Of a stretch of DNA of 64,000 nucleotides, positions 13,300-24,146 are shown in pieces (position 1 is the first letter of the stretch; every line of letters begins with the position of its first letter). Under the pieces are notes generated by a model that worked only from the letters and a program-made list of their open reading frames with translations, searched no databases and had not been told where the DNA came from. The stretch comes from Ricinus communis (lineage: Eukaryota; Streptophyta; Magnoliopsida; Malpighiales; Euphorbiaceae): assembly GCF_019578655.1 (NCBI RefSeq), contig NC_063257.1:23391939-23455938 (forward strand), read 5' to 3'. The position numbers and the translations under genes were made by a program.

Positions 13300-14110
13300 G
13301 TTTTAAAGCTCAAGATATTGAATTTGGAAGTAATCGCACTTGCGACATAAAAATCACGACTGCGAAAAAGAGCAAAAATAATCTAGTAGAGATTACGACT
13401 GCGATTCTCTAATGGTCATATTTTACGCGACTGTGATAAGAATTTTTTGACCGTGAAATTCACACTGGCAGTGCATTTAATGATGATTTTATAGCTGTTA
13501 GAGAGTATTTCACCTAACCGATTTTTGTAACAGCTATATGGAGGAAAGATACTATAAATATTCACTTGGAATAGGAAATTGAAGGTTCTTAAGCTCTCCA
13601 AAAATCAAATACAAACGAAAAATATTTTCATACATCTTTGAGCATAGAATTCATTATCAAAGCCTTTTATTCTTCATTTATATATTTGAAACACTTTTAT
13701 ATGAGGGTTATCTTTTACTATTGAGTTGTATTTGTAAGAGTGAACTTGATTTCTTTCTTCTCTATGAGCCATAAAATACTTGGATTTGAAAGTTTGAGTG
13801 CTAGCCATTAAAACACTTATAAAAAGTTTGAGTTTGAGCTTGAAAACACTTGATTTGATCTTACACTTGTAAAAGGATCATTGATAGTGGAAATCTCAAA
13901 TGAAGCTTGAGGAGTAGATGTAGGCAAGAAGTTGGCCGAACTAATATAAATCTTGTGTTTGAATCTCTCTTTCTTACACTCTTACATTTGTTGTATTTAT
14001 ACTTGCTATATGTGGTGATGTATTCTTGCGTTTTTATATGTGAAATTGTTCAAATTTTTTTATTAATTACTTCCACAATATTGGTTTTAATACTCAAATT
14101 TTTTAAGTAA
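13300..14110 (+). repeat. Copia LTR-like remnant
   Basis: Plus-strand sequence resembling the LTR of the element at 0.8-7.7 kb: words built on CGACTGCGA, a TATA-like ACTATAAATATT at about 13549, and the block GGATCATTGATAGTGG near 13877, also found (minus strand) in both LTRs of that element. Its ends were not found and no second LTR is attached, so it is a fragment or a diverged solo LTR. Confidence 0.5.
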
Positions 14111-14177
14111 AATTTTTAAATTAAAATTAATATTTATAAACAACCAATTCAAAAAAAAATTATGTCTCAGAATTTAA

Positions 14178-14250
14178 TACATACATATATATATATATAT
14201 ATACACATACATATCTATATATACATACATATGTATATATATATATATAT
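14178..14250. repeat. (TA)n tract at the left edge of the pararetrovirus cluster
   Basis: Interrupted TA/CATA dinucleotide repeat. Virus-derived sequence starts right after it. TA repeats are a known preferred integration setting of florendovirus-type elements. Confidence 0.85.
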
Positions 14251-14787
14251 GATGTTTCTTTCCCAGAACCCAGATGGCTCTGATACTAAGATTTTAAACT
14301 CATTTTAATCTGCATCAGATCACTGATAAACAAGCACTGTTCATTTATGCACAGTAGTAAGTCCCGTCAGGTGTAAGGGCAGTAAAACTGGTGGCTTGGT
14401 TCATGTTTGTTTAGAAAGTTATTTTGGTTTATTTTAAAATGAATTTAGAACCATTTTTCTGTAGATCTTCTTCTTTCTCAAACTCTTCTACCTCTGAATC
14501 TTCAAGGTACAAAGGTTTAGTAAATAGTGAAGAAATCACTATTGAAGATTTTACAAAGCATATTGATGATTGGGAATACCCAAAGTTCAAAAGAAACAAA
14601 TTTATGAGTATTCAAAGTTTCCTCTTTTCAAAACTGATTTTACTATCAAAACTGAAGAAAGAGATATTCAGATTTCAAAGTCTTTTGAAGAAATTTATCT
14701 TTTAAATCCAAAGACCCTCCAGAAGCATAAAGAAAAAGATTATAAGTATATCCATATAGGCCTTGTCCAGGTAGGAATAAAGTCCCT
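14251..14787 (+). pseudogene. Movement-protein N-terminal fragment (cluster segment 1)
   Basis: Starts with about 40 bp of primer-site region in minus orientation (14252-14292) fused to plus-strand leader through an AAG microhomology. The movement-protein ATG is at 14439. After about 45 codons a one-base loss near 14575 shifts the frame, and the fragment ends near 14787. There it turns back on itself through a CCCTTAC microhomology into segment 2. Compare the longer copy at 16512. Confidence 0.8.
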
Positions 14788-14910
14788 TACCCCTGACGGG
14801 ACTTACTACTGTACATAAATGAACAGTGCTTGTTTATCAGTGATCTGATGCAGATTAAAATGAGTTTAAAATTTTCTTTATGCAGATGATATTTCTTTCC
14901 CAGAACCCAG

Positions 14911-14925
14911 ATGGCTCTGATACCA
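14911..14925 (-). promoter_or_regulatory. Viral tRNA-Met primer binding site
   Basis: Reads TGGTATCAGAGCCAT on the minus strand, the standard initiator-Met tRNA complement that defines position 1 of caulimovirid genomes. Other copies: a perfect one at 23823-23834 and one with an A-to-T change at 16308-16319. Confidence 0.85.
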
Positions 14926-15306
14926 AGATAGAGAAAAACAGATAGATCAACAAGTTTCTGGTGTGCAGGATCCTCAGATGAGGCAAGCACAGAGCATACG
15001 CTTGTTAAATCTTAAAAATGGTAGATAAGAAGATAAAGATAAATTTTATTGATAGATACAAACTTTGAACATAAATTTTGAACAAATATACGAATTTTGA
15101 AATAAAAGCTTTAAAAATGAAAGCTTTAAACTAGAGAAATATAACTTACAAGAGGAGGATAAGAATATAAGAGGAAGGTGTTTCTTCTCACTATCACTCT
15201 CACACTATACTCTCTCTTTTCTCACTATATTTCTTCTGTGTGACTTGAAGAATACAAGAGGTTCTTCGTATTTTTCAGTCTGCCTTCTTCTAAGGGGAAC
15301 TCCTCT

Positions 15307-15313
15307 ATTTATA
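15307..15313 (-). promoter_or_regulatory. Pararetroviral TATA box
   Basis: TATAAAT on the minus strand, inside the motif CTCTATAAATAGAG and upstream of the leader. A matching copy lies at 25520-25526 on the plus strand. The associated poly(A) signal AATAAA is at 15045-15050 on the minus strand, giving the terminally redundant arrangement of caulimovirid transcripts. Confidence 0.7.
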
Positions 15314-16014
15314 GAGGTCTTCAAGCTTTGGATGCTCTCCTTGAAGCTTTGGATACTCTTCTTAGTGGAATAAAGAGGGCTCCACTTGTTCTTGTAGTCT
15401 TGTGATAATGAAGTAAGATGCTTCACGTCTTTTGAGAAAGTTCTCGGCCATACTTTGAAAAAGAATCTTTTGCTTTTCTTTTTGTCTTCTTTCTTCTTTC
15501 TTTTCTTTATTTTTTCTCTTTATATGACTCCTTTTTTTTCTTTTTTTTTTCATTGGACTTTTTGGCCCATTACAAAATATTTTGGGCTGTCATTTTTGGT
15601 TTTCAATCCACGGGCTTTACAGAGGTGTCATTTAATGGGCTTGAAAATTCCAAAACAGTCATCTTCATTTGAGTCACCATCTAGGTCTATTGCTGCCGAG
15701 CTGGTGCTGGAAGAGGAAGATGAAGCTTTTGATTTTCCTTTCGAAGAGGCGGTTTCCGACAATTGTTTGATCAATTGTAAGAAATCCTCTTCTGTCTGAG
15801 CTGCTGCTAGCTTTGGAATAATGAAGGACTTCTGTGCCAAGAAAGTGGTTTGTTCTTTCGGAGGTGGCAAGAAGCTATTTTTTGAAAGGAAATTTTGTAC
15901 CAACTTTAGTGATAATTTTTCTTAGTGGTTAAATTTATCCCACCATTTGACTTTGAATATTCGGGTAAGGATGATTTCTCCATCTGCTGCTTGATTGAAA
16001 TAGAAATACCAAAC

Positions 16015-16511
16015 ACATATGAGAGTATAGTGTGAGAGTGATAGTGAGAAGAAACACATTCCTCTTATATTCTTATCCTCCTCTTGTAAGTTATATTTCT
16101 CTAGTTTAAAGCTTTCATTTTTAAAGCTTTTATTTCAAAGTTTGTATATTTGTTCAAAGTTTATGTTTAAAGTTTGTATCTATCAATAAAATATCTTTAT
16201 CTTCTTATCTACCATTTTTAAGATTTAATAAGCGTATGCTCTGTGCTTGCCTCATCTGAGGATCCTGCACACCAGAAACTTGTTGATCTATCTGTTTTTC
16301 TCTATCTTGGTATCTGAGCTATTTGGGTTCCGGGAAAGAAATATCATCTGTATAAAGAAGATTTTAAACTCATTTTAATCTGCATCAGATCACTGATAAA
16401 CAAGCACTGTTCATTTATGCATAGTAGTAGTAAGTCCCGTCAGGTGTAAGGGCAGTAAAACTGGTGGCTTGTTTCATGTTTGTTTAGAAAGTTATTTTGG
16501 TTTATTTTAAA
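16015..16511 (+). other. Viral leader with mutated primer site (segment 3 start)
   Basis: The leader starts about 100 nt downstream of where the TATA box would lie. It carries AATAAA at 16185-16190 and the primer site at 16308-16319 with one substitution (TGGTATCTGAGC). The movement-protein ATG follows at 16512. Confidence 0.75.
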
Positions 16512-17294
16512 ATGAATTTAGAACCATTTTTCTGTAGATCTTCTTCTTTCTCAAACTCTTCTACCTCTGAATCTTCAAGGTACAAAGGTTTAGTAAATAG
16601 TGAAGAAATCACTATTGAAGATTTTACAAAGCATATTGATGATTGGGAAATACCCAAAGTTCAAAAGAAACAAATTTATGAGTATTCAAAGTTTCCTCTT
16701 TTCAAAACTGATTTTACTATCAAAACTGAAGAAAGAGATATTCAGATTTCAAAGCCTTTTGAAGAAATTTATCTTTTAAATCCAAAGACCCTCCAGAAGC
16801 ATAAAGAAAAAGATTATAAGTATATCCATATAGGCCTTGTCCAGGTAGGAATAAAGCCCCTTACTAGAGAAGGTTTAGATACTTCCATCTTAGCAGTCCT
16901 TAGAGATGCTAGGTTTACAAATTTTTATGATTCTTTATTAGGTACTGTCGAGTCAAGCCTCAATAAAGGACCAATTTCTTTCAATTGTTTTCCAAACATT
17001 ACAATTTCATTAAATGATAAAAATATTTTAAAGAGCATTGTTCTTCAAATAAAGACACATAATTACAAAATGCTTGAAGGATCTATTCCGATAGCATTGA
17101 TTTTCAAAATACATTACAAAGCTATGATTTCTGCTTTTAGTTCAAAACACAAGCTCCATTCACCAAAAGGAGAAACTTTATTCGTACAAACAGATCTCTC
17201 CAAATCCAACGCAACAATTCCAAAAACCATTCAATGGAAAGACATCACTCTTCCAGAAGAATGGATCCTTGAAGGTGCAACCCTGGAAAAGTAA
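16512..17294 (+). pseudogene. Movement-protein domain of the viral polyprotein
   Basis: Cell-to-cell movement protein of the 30K type, which in caulimovirids opens plasmodesmata. The frame from the ATG at 16512 stays open for 260 codons. It includes a serine-rich start, then the family core with GLDTSILAVLRDARF (from about residue 122), a conserved LNDKN aspartate and the Y-K-M/GSIP stretch near residues 195-205. Nothing in the core looks mutated. At about 17288 a one-base loss in an A-run introduces TAA where the polyprotein should continue. It is the best-preserved movement-protein copy here; the others (14439, 24020) hold only the first tens of residues. Confidence 0.8.
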
Positions 17295-18710
17295 AGCTTA
17301 CATTCAACAGGAAATCAACCTCTTCTAGATTTTCTGATGATGATTCTTCAACATCGACCATAGATATTGGAAGGGTATCAAAAATACCTTCTATTATTTA
17401 TGCTCCTTACAAAGAACCAACTCCATTTCAAACACAACCCAGATTTTTAACATCTGATATACCAAGCTCAAACAATATACTACAGAATGTTGATTACCAA
17501 AGCAATATCCCCAGACTAATCTACAATGAACCAAAGAAAGAAGATGAGGATATAGAGATCGTCTCTACCCCCTCTTCACCATCACCATCTGCAATAACAA
17601 AAAAATCTAGAGGCAGAGATCAACATGATTTCAAAAGATTTTCAAATTGATAAAAAGCTTTTACATGAAGATTTCTATTCAAAGAAGAACCATTCTAAAA
17701 AACTTTGGTTTTTTAAGAATTTTTTACAAGAAAAAGACAGTATTCAAGAAAGATACTATCAATTTTGCATTCAAAATAAAGTCCAAATCAAATTTTTTGA
17801 TTGGTTTCAAATTTATTGCAAAGAAAATAGTATTCTTTATCCTTTCAAAGAAAAGATCATTAGTCCTGTCACGGTAAGAAACAAGGCTCCAGAGTGGAAG
17901 GTCGGAGAAAACCAAAGCATCCAGTCTGAACATCCTCCCCTTAGGAAGATAACCATTCCTTATGGAGAGAATGAGATAGAGGCTACACCTTACAAATTGA
18001 TAGGAGAAGATCTTGAGAAGAATGTCAAAAATATTGTTCAGTAGAACAATTTCTCGAATACCTATCTTAACACAATAGGGAAGCAGCTTGTTAGGATAGA
18101 AAGCCAGATCCAAAAACCTCCTATAGTCTTCACCTCTCCAATCCCCAACACTCAACATCCAAAAGAGACAAGCCAATCGGAAAAGCTCAAAAATCCAGTC
18201 TTCAAACCCTACCAAATCTCAAAGCCTAGCCAAGATCAATTTCAAAAGCAAACTGAGTTTGCTAGAGTAGTCAGAGAGCAGCTTAGCAAATTAGCAACTT
18301 CTGAATCCTCCAAAAATCTAGTGCCAGATACTCCTCAAAGCAGTAGGAATATCAGTGCTATAAATCAAGCCCATTGCGATGAATCAAATGATTCAGAACT
18401 TGAAAGTGTCATCGACAAACCCTCCAACATCAACAGATTGGGATGGCAAGCCCCTAGATTGACCTGGCATACTCCTAGGAATACTGCCCCAGATCTAGGA
18501 ATAGAAAATAGGAACAATATCCTAACCCAATCTAGATTCAATGCGTCCTCCGTTTATGAATGGAATATAGATGAAATGTCAGAATACAATATCCTTGGTC
18601 TCTTGCAACAGATGACCATGGCAGCCAATGCTTACAAAACTCAAAGTAGTACCTCTGATAGAGCCATTGCCGAACTCCTCATAGCTGGTTTTTCTGGCCA
18701 GCTTAGATGA
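17295..18710 (+). pseudogene. Linker and coat-protein N-terminus of the viral polyprotein
   Basis: Continues the polyprotein after the frameshift. A Ser/Pro/Asp-rich linker (17295-17620) is followed by an extra A in the run at about 17590 that changes frame again, then a Lys/Phe-rich region (17625-18044) ending in TAG where the other copies read CAG. The beginning of the coat/gag-like domain (18321-18710) has the words LGWQAPRLTWHTP and EYNILGLLQQM. The segment stops inside this domain and is fused to RNase H. Coat C-terminus, zinc knuckle, protease and RT are all absent from this copy. Confidence 0.75.
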
Positions 18711-19086
18711 ACCATCAAATCTAGGATATGGTGGGATTCTTAAGCAAGTTCAAAACAACAAAGAATGTATTGTCCAGTTTACTTCTGCACACTGGAATGA
18801 TACACAAAAAAACTATTCAACTATTAAAAAAGAAATTCTTTCGATAGTTTTGTGCATTTCAAAATTTCAAAGCGATCTTTTAAACCAAAAATTTCTTTTA
18901 AGGATTGATTGTAAATCTGCTAAAGAAGTTTTACAAAAAGATGTTCAAAACATAGCTTCAAAATAGATTTTTGCCAGATGGCAAGCCATTTTTTCTGTTT
19001 TTGACTTTGAAATCAAATACATAAGAGGAGATTCGAATTCAATTCCAGACTTTCTAACCAGAGAGTTTCTTCAAAAACAGGAGTGA
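18711..19086 (+). pseudogene. Viral RNase H, fused to coat fragment by deletion
   Basis: RNase H degrades the RNA strand during reverse transcription. The segment starts at SNLGYGG, right after the catalytic aspartate region, which is lost at the joint. It runs to the polyprotein stop TGA at 19084-19086. One TAG (18964-18966) interrupts it shortly before the RWQAIFSVFDFEIKYIRG stretch near its end. The same position is TAA in the copy at 26931, so the stop predates the split of the two copies or arose twice. Confidence 0.75.
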
Positions 19087-19088
19087 AA

Positions 19089-20117
19089 ATGCCAAGAAAA
19101 TCAAAAGCAAAAGAAGAAAAGTCGAGAGCAAGTTCAAAGCCTGTCCAAAGTCCAAAGAAGAAAATTTTGCCTTCTTCTTCAAAGCCCATCAAAAACTGGA
19201 CCGAAATCATCCAGGAAGAAATTGACCAAAGCAAGGCCGATCCGGCCCAACAACAATTGCAAATTCAGGAATAGTTTGCACAACAAGATCCTGAATTCCT
19301 GAAAAGGGTTGAGGAATATTCAAAGAAAATGATACAACTTCAGCCTGAAGCCTCTCCAAAGTCATCCTCCTCCTCCAACAAGGGTAAAGGTATACTTTCT
19401 ATCCCTTTTTCAAAACCTGAGATAGAAATTTTCCCTCAAAACCTATCTCAGAGCTCTAAAAGTATTTCAAAACCAAACTCTCAAGAAATAGTTTTGTCAC
19501 AAACAAAACTTTTTAAATCCAACGAATATATAGAAAAGCAAAATTTTCAAAATATTTTGACTATTGAGGAAGGATTCTGTACAGAAAGCCCCTCAAAACT
19601 GATTTCAAAGATTTTCCCTCCAGGATGGTATTTCAAGCCCTGGAATATTTCAAAGCCTCAATCCTATTACCAGTCTATCCTTGAGGTAACTGGTTCTGCA
19701 AAGTTCAAACACTTCAAAAAATACAAAGACCATAAAGACCCTGCATATTCCACATGCACCATACAAAGAATCCTTCACCCTACAGATTGGGGAATGGATT
19801 TACACTCTTCAAGATCTTTCCCAACTTCCCTCCAAAGAACCTACCCATCAAGCCTAAACACTTCCTTCAACTATTGGGATTACCAACAAGCTTGGTTTAA
19901 TACCTTTCTTCTTCAAAACGAAGGACAAAGCCATTATTGGCTTTTCTACTTCGATACAAGCTCAATCCAAACTTCAAAGATCCCATATTGGTTTAAACAA
20001 TGGTGAAATTTTTATGGCAATGTTCCTGAGACCATAATTCCAGAAGTTCTACCTCTATTTAACCTTTTCAAAGCCCACTATAAACCAAACAAAATAGAAA
20101 GACGTTTTCCCCCGTTA
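19089..20117 (+). pseudogene. Second viral ORF, unknown function (copy 1)
   Basis: ATG lies two bases after the polyprotein stop (TGA-AA-ATG), suggesting coupled translation. The product starts MPRKSKAKEE, is Lys/Ser-rich, then has a conserved aromatic core (FPPGWYFKPW, SLNTSFNYW, SSIQTSKIPYWFKQW). Two stops break it: TAG at 19272-19274 and TGA at 20004-20006, both TGG in the copy at 27056. It ends where the TA tract begins, so the acidic tail is missing; that tail is found separately at 15628. A second ORF of unknown function downstream of RNase H is a florendovirus trait. Confidence 0.7.
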
Positions 20118-20120
20118 TAC

Positions 20121-20185
<65 letters not shown>
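20118..20185. repeat. Inner (TA)n tract between two viral segments
   Basis: About 30 TA units with scattered C, joining the end of segment 4 (+) to segment 5 (-). It indicates that the cluster grew by more than one joining event at TA-rich ends. Confidence 0.9.
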
Positions 20186-20246
20186 TGACCAGGGGGATCT
20201 AGATTTGGCAATCAAACCTTTTTGCTCTAAATCTTTTATTTCTAGG
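20186..20246 (-). repeat. Duplicated 61-bp RT fragment
   Basis: Repeats 20788-20848 with only two differences, and lies just beyond the RT segment end. It encodes the same stretch before the RT core. Most simply it is a template jump or a short filler copied during end joining. Confidence 0.85.
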
Positions 20247-21250
20247 CTAGAGACCTTTCAATTGGGGTAATAGTTCCCCGGGAGATATAGTGTCCAAGAA
20301 ATCTAATTTTTGTTTGAAATAAAGATATTTTGGATTTTGAAACTACTAAACCATTTTTCTTAACAACATAGAAAAATGTCTCCAAGTGTTTGAAATGTTG
20401 CTCTAGAGAATTTGAAAATATCAACACATCATCAATATAGACAATGCAAAACTTTGAATAAGGATTGAAAATGTCATTCATGATTTTTTGAAATTCAAAA
20501 GGAGCATTTTTTAATCCGAAGGGCATGACATTCCATTCGTACTGGCCAAATGGAATTGTAAAAGCTGTTTTGTATCTGTCTTTTGGATGAATCTGGATTT
20601 GCCAAAATCCTGATTTCATATCAAACTTTAAAAAAATAAAAGCAGAATGAAGCTTTTGAAGAACATCTTTTTTGTTTGGAATTGGGTATCTGATCCACTT
20701 CAGGGCTTTATTCAAAGGTTTGTAATTAATCACCAACCTAGGTGTTCATCTTTCTATCTCACTATTTTTGTTGACATAGAAAGTTGCACATGACCAGGGG
20801 GATCTAGACTTGGTAATCAAACCTTTTTGCTCTAAATCTTTTATTTCTATTCTACAATGGCTTTCTAGGGTTTCATTCATTTGGATGGGTCTTGCTTTGG
20901 TAGGGATTTGTTTATCAGAAAAATCTTTTTCATATGGTAAATCTACCATATGTTGTTTTCGTCTCCAAAAAGCATTAGGAAGATCAGAACAAACTTCATT
21001 TTCAATCTTCTTTTGCAAATCAGAGATTTTTCTTTGGACAAAATCATTTTGCATTTGATTTTGGATCCTTTTCAAATCCATATCTTGTTTCAAGTGGAAA
21101 AGCTGGGTTTGTTTTCCTTTGATCAAAGCATTTATCTTAAAATTATAAATTGAGTGGGCTTTAATAAGATTGAGATTTCTCTTTTTGGGTTTTTCTATAA
21201 AAGGAAAAATAATCTTTGAATCTTTAGCTTTAAAAATAATACCAGCAGTA
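20247..21250 (-). pseudogene. Viral reverse transcriptase (minus copy)
   Basis: RT copies the pregenomic RNA. On the minus strand there is a coiled, charged lead (QKKIENEV), then KARPIQMNETLE, SRSPWSCATFYV, a TGA at 20743-20745 in place of a sense codon, then LVINYKPLN, FDMKSGFWQIQIHP, MPFGLKNAP and the catalytic YIDD, which is intact here. The protein is cut at about 20247 after the GHYISRGTI stretch, so the thumb and RNase H are missing. About 125 bp upstream the frame has to change relative to the protease, with a one-base loss near 21270-21290. Confidence 0.8.
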
Positions 21251-21251
21251 G

Positions 21252-22075
21252 TTACTTTGAATGAGTAATTAAATTGATAAAAGGAGTTTCCAAAATAACT
21301 ATTTGCTGAAGATCTTTTGTAAGAATAAAAACATTTTTTAAAGCAATATTATTATTTAGAATTGCAGCTTCTATTTTTCCCACAATCCTAATCTTTGAAC
21401 TATTGGCTGAAGTAAGCCTTTCCTTAGTTTCTTGATGATACTTTTTAGGAACCAGCTCATAATTGATACAGATGAGGTCTGCTCCTGTATCAAATAAAGT
21501 GATGGTTTCTATTTGGAAATCACCAGAGAAAATGAGTTTTATTTGAATCAAATATTTTCTTGAGTTTATTTCCTTTAAAACGTTAATGAAGTTTTCTGGA
21601 ACACTTTCAGAAACCTCAAGATTTTGAAAATCATTTTCTTCTTCAGAATCAGAATCACTATTCTGTTTGAGAATCAAGCTTTGGAGTAAAACAGAATCAT
21701 TTTGTTATTTTTCTTTCAAATCTTTGAGCTCTGTTTTGATGGCTTTGATTTCTTTCTGAAGTTCTTGGATGGTAGGAAGAGGGTTTTTTAGCTTTTTCCC
21801 TTTATCCAATATCATAGTAAGATCATAAGTGTTCTTACTAGAAGAGGGGACAAGGGTTTCAGTTTTTAGGATGTCTTTCAAAACTTGTTTTTGGATTTGG
21901 GGGTCATTAATATGCTTGACGGCTTCAAGAAGAGCTTCTTGTTGCCTAGTGAGCATATTAATATTCTTTGAAATATCTTCAAAATCTGATTCAGAATAAT
22001 CGGATGAGATTTTAATTTCATCAATTTGAAATTCTTCCTCACTATTCGAAAATTCTGATTCAGAGGAATCAACAA
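21252..22075 (-). pseudogene. Viral aspartic protease and preceding spacer
   Basis: Contains the protease signature LFDTGAD (about 21487-21507), the single active-site loop of a retroviral-type aspartic protease that cuts the polyprotein. Upstream on the minus strand are an acidic Ser/Glu spacer and a helical LTRQQEALLEAV region (21705-21956). A TAA at about 21703-21705 separates spacer and protease. Confidence 0.75.
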
Positions 22076-22084
22076 GAATAGTTG

Positions 22085-23655
22085 AAATTTTGCTTAAAAT
22101 TTCATCTTCTATTTGGAGCTCATGGAGTTTTTTAGAAAACTTATAATACTTTGAAGTATGGCCCTTTTTGCCACACTTATAGCAAGTAATTTTACTAAAA
22201 TCTTTTTTGGAATTTGTTTTGGAAATTTTGAAAAGGATGGCTTTTTGTAGAAATTCTCTTTGTTTTTGGGAGTCTTTCTATTTTTGAAAAAATATTTTTT
22301 CTTAAAAGATTTGGAAAAATTTTCTTTGCATTTTCCTTTGCAGGTAAGGGAAGGCTCTATGGGATTATACTCAAACTGGTTACAAAAACTACCTAGTTCT
22401 TGCCTAGTCTTCTTCATTTCCCATTTGAGTTGTCTTTGGAGTTTAAGGTCATGGCAAATCTTCAATCCTTCTTTTTGGGTAAGGCTCACTAATTCACCAT
22501 AAGTGTAAAAGTCATAAGGAATCTGGCCATTACGGGCTTCTCTTATGGTATTCCTAACTCTTTCACCTAGTATCTTAGGTAAACCAGCTAAGAATTTCTC
22601 TTTCCAGAAAGGTTGGTTTGAATCTTCCCTAAGCATGACTCTGGTCAGGAAGGTGTCTTTGTAGGCTTGAAAATTACTAAGCTTTTTACAGGTTAGATTG
22701 CTAAGGAGTTCAACATTCTTATCTTTTAGAAGAGAAGGGTCTCCTATGAAGTGGAGGGAAATCGTTAAGATTAAGGTTGACACAGCATCCTCAATTGGAT
22801 TTCCTAGTTCATCTAAGATGGGGGTCCCTTCTATTGTGGTTTGGATGGCACCTAGGATTTGGAGTTGTTGTGCTTGGGTGAGATGGTAATCCCACCATCC
22901 TTTAAGCTGGCCAGAAAATCCAGCTATGAGGAGTTCGGCAATAGCTCTATCAGAGGTACCGCTTTGGATTTTGTAAGCATTGGCTGTCATGGTCATCTGT
23001 TGTAAGAGACCAAGAATATTGTATTCTGACATTCCATCTATATTCCATTCATAGACGGAGGAGGCATTGAATCTAGATTGGGTTAGGATATTGTTCCTAT
23101 TTTCTATTCCTAGATCTGGGGCAGTATTCCTAGGAGTATGCCAGGTCAATCTAGGGGCTTGCCATCCTAATCTATTGATGTTGGAGGGTTTGTCAATGAC
23201 ACTTTCAAGCTCTGAATCATTGGATTCATCGCAATGGGCTTGATCTATAGCTCTGATATTCCTACTGCTTTGAGGAGTATCTGGCACTAGATTTTTGGAA
23301 GACTCAGAGGTTGCTAATTTGCTAAACTGTTCTCTGACTGCTCTAGCAAACTCAGTTTGCTTTTGAAATTGATCTTGGCTAGGCTTTGAGATTTGGTAGG
23401 GTTTGAAGACTGGATTTTTGAGCTTGATTGGCTTGTCTCTTTTGGATGTTCAATGTTGGGGATTGGAGAGGTGAAGACTATAGGAGGTTTTTGGATCTGG
23501 CTCTCTATCCTAACAAGCTGCTTTCCTATTTTGTTAAGATAGGTATTCGAGAAATTATTCTGCTGAACAATGTTCTTGACATTCTTTTCAAGATCTTCTC
23601 ATACCAATTTGTAAGGTGTAGCCTCTATTTCATTCTCTCCATAAGGAATAGTTTT
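22085..23655 (-). pseudogene. Viral coat protein with altered zinc knuckle, plus linker
   Basis: The most complete coat domain in the cluster: open from 23287 to about 22205 with the LGWQAPRLTWHTP start, GQLKGWWDYHLT core, and a basic Lys/Phe-rich C-terminus. A one-base loss in an A-run near 22205-22212 throws the frame. In the corrected frame the zinc knuckle (22143-22184) has CX2CX4H, but the fourth ligand is Tyr rather than Cys, so nucleic-acid binding is probably impaired. The linker is at 23288-23655. The joint at 23655 flips to plus-strand leader. Confidence 0.8.
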
Positions 23656-24146
23656 TATTTCAAAGCTTGTATATTTATTTAAAGTTTGTGTTCAAAGTTT
23701 GTATCTATCAATAAAATTTATCTTCTTATCTACCATTTTTAAGATTTAACAAGCGTATACTCTGTGCTTGCCTCGTCTGAGGATCCTGCATACCAGAAAC
23801 TTGTTTCTTTGTTTCTCTATCTTGGTATCAGAGCCATTTGGGTTCCGGAAAAGAAACATCATCTGTATAAAGAAGATTTTAAACTCATTTTAATCTGCAT
23901 CATATCACTGATAAACAAGCACTGTTCATTTATGCACAGTAGTAAGTCCCGTCAGTGTAAGGCGATAAACCGGTGGCTTGGTTCATGTTTGTTTAGAAAG
24001 TTATTTTGGTTTATTTTAAAATGAATTTAGAACCATTTTTCTGTAGATCTTCTTCTTTCTCAAACCCTTCTACCTCTGAGTCTTCAAGGTACAAATGTTT
24101 AGTAAATAGTGAAGAAATCACTATTGAAGATTTTACAAAGCATATC
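23656..24146 (+). other. Viral leader, primer site and movement-protein start (segment 6)
   Basis: Poly(A) signal AATAAA at 23710-23715, perfect primer site TGGTATCAGAGC at 23823-23834, and movement-protein ATG at about 24021. The frame is open for 42 codons and is then fused at about 24146 to the linker region, so nearly the whole movement protein is deleted. Confidence 0.8.

Larger units (their letters stand above)
14788..16014 (-). pseudogene. Leader, promoter and end of second ORF (cluster segment 2)
   Basis: Minus-strand stretch reading, from low to high coordinates, back through leader, primer site (14911-14925), poly(A) signal, promoter and intergenic region into the C-terminus of the second viral ORF. 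The coding part (about 15628-15987) has one in-frame stop upstream of residue FLSKNS and ends in a Ser-rich, acidic tail. The segment ends at about 16014, where orientation flips again. Confidence 0.75.

Noticed and set aside
14787..14990. Candidate tRNA gene or tRNA-like signal around GGCTCTGATACCA
   Set aside because: It is the tRNA-Met primer site of the viral leader in minus orientation, recurring at 16308 and 23823; no cloverleaf can be drawn.
17724..18215. 163-residue minus-strand ORF
   Set aside because: Antisense shadow of the viral linker region; an equivalent shadow appears at 24345-24797.
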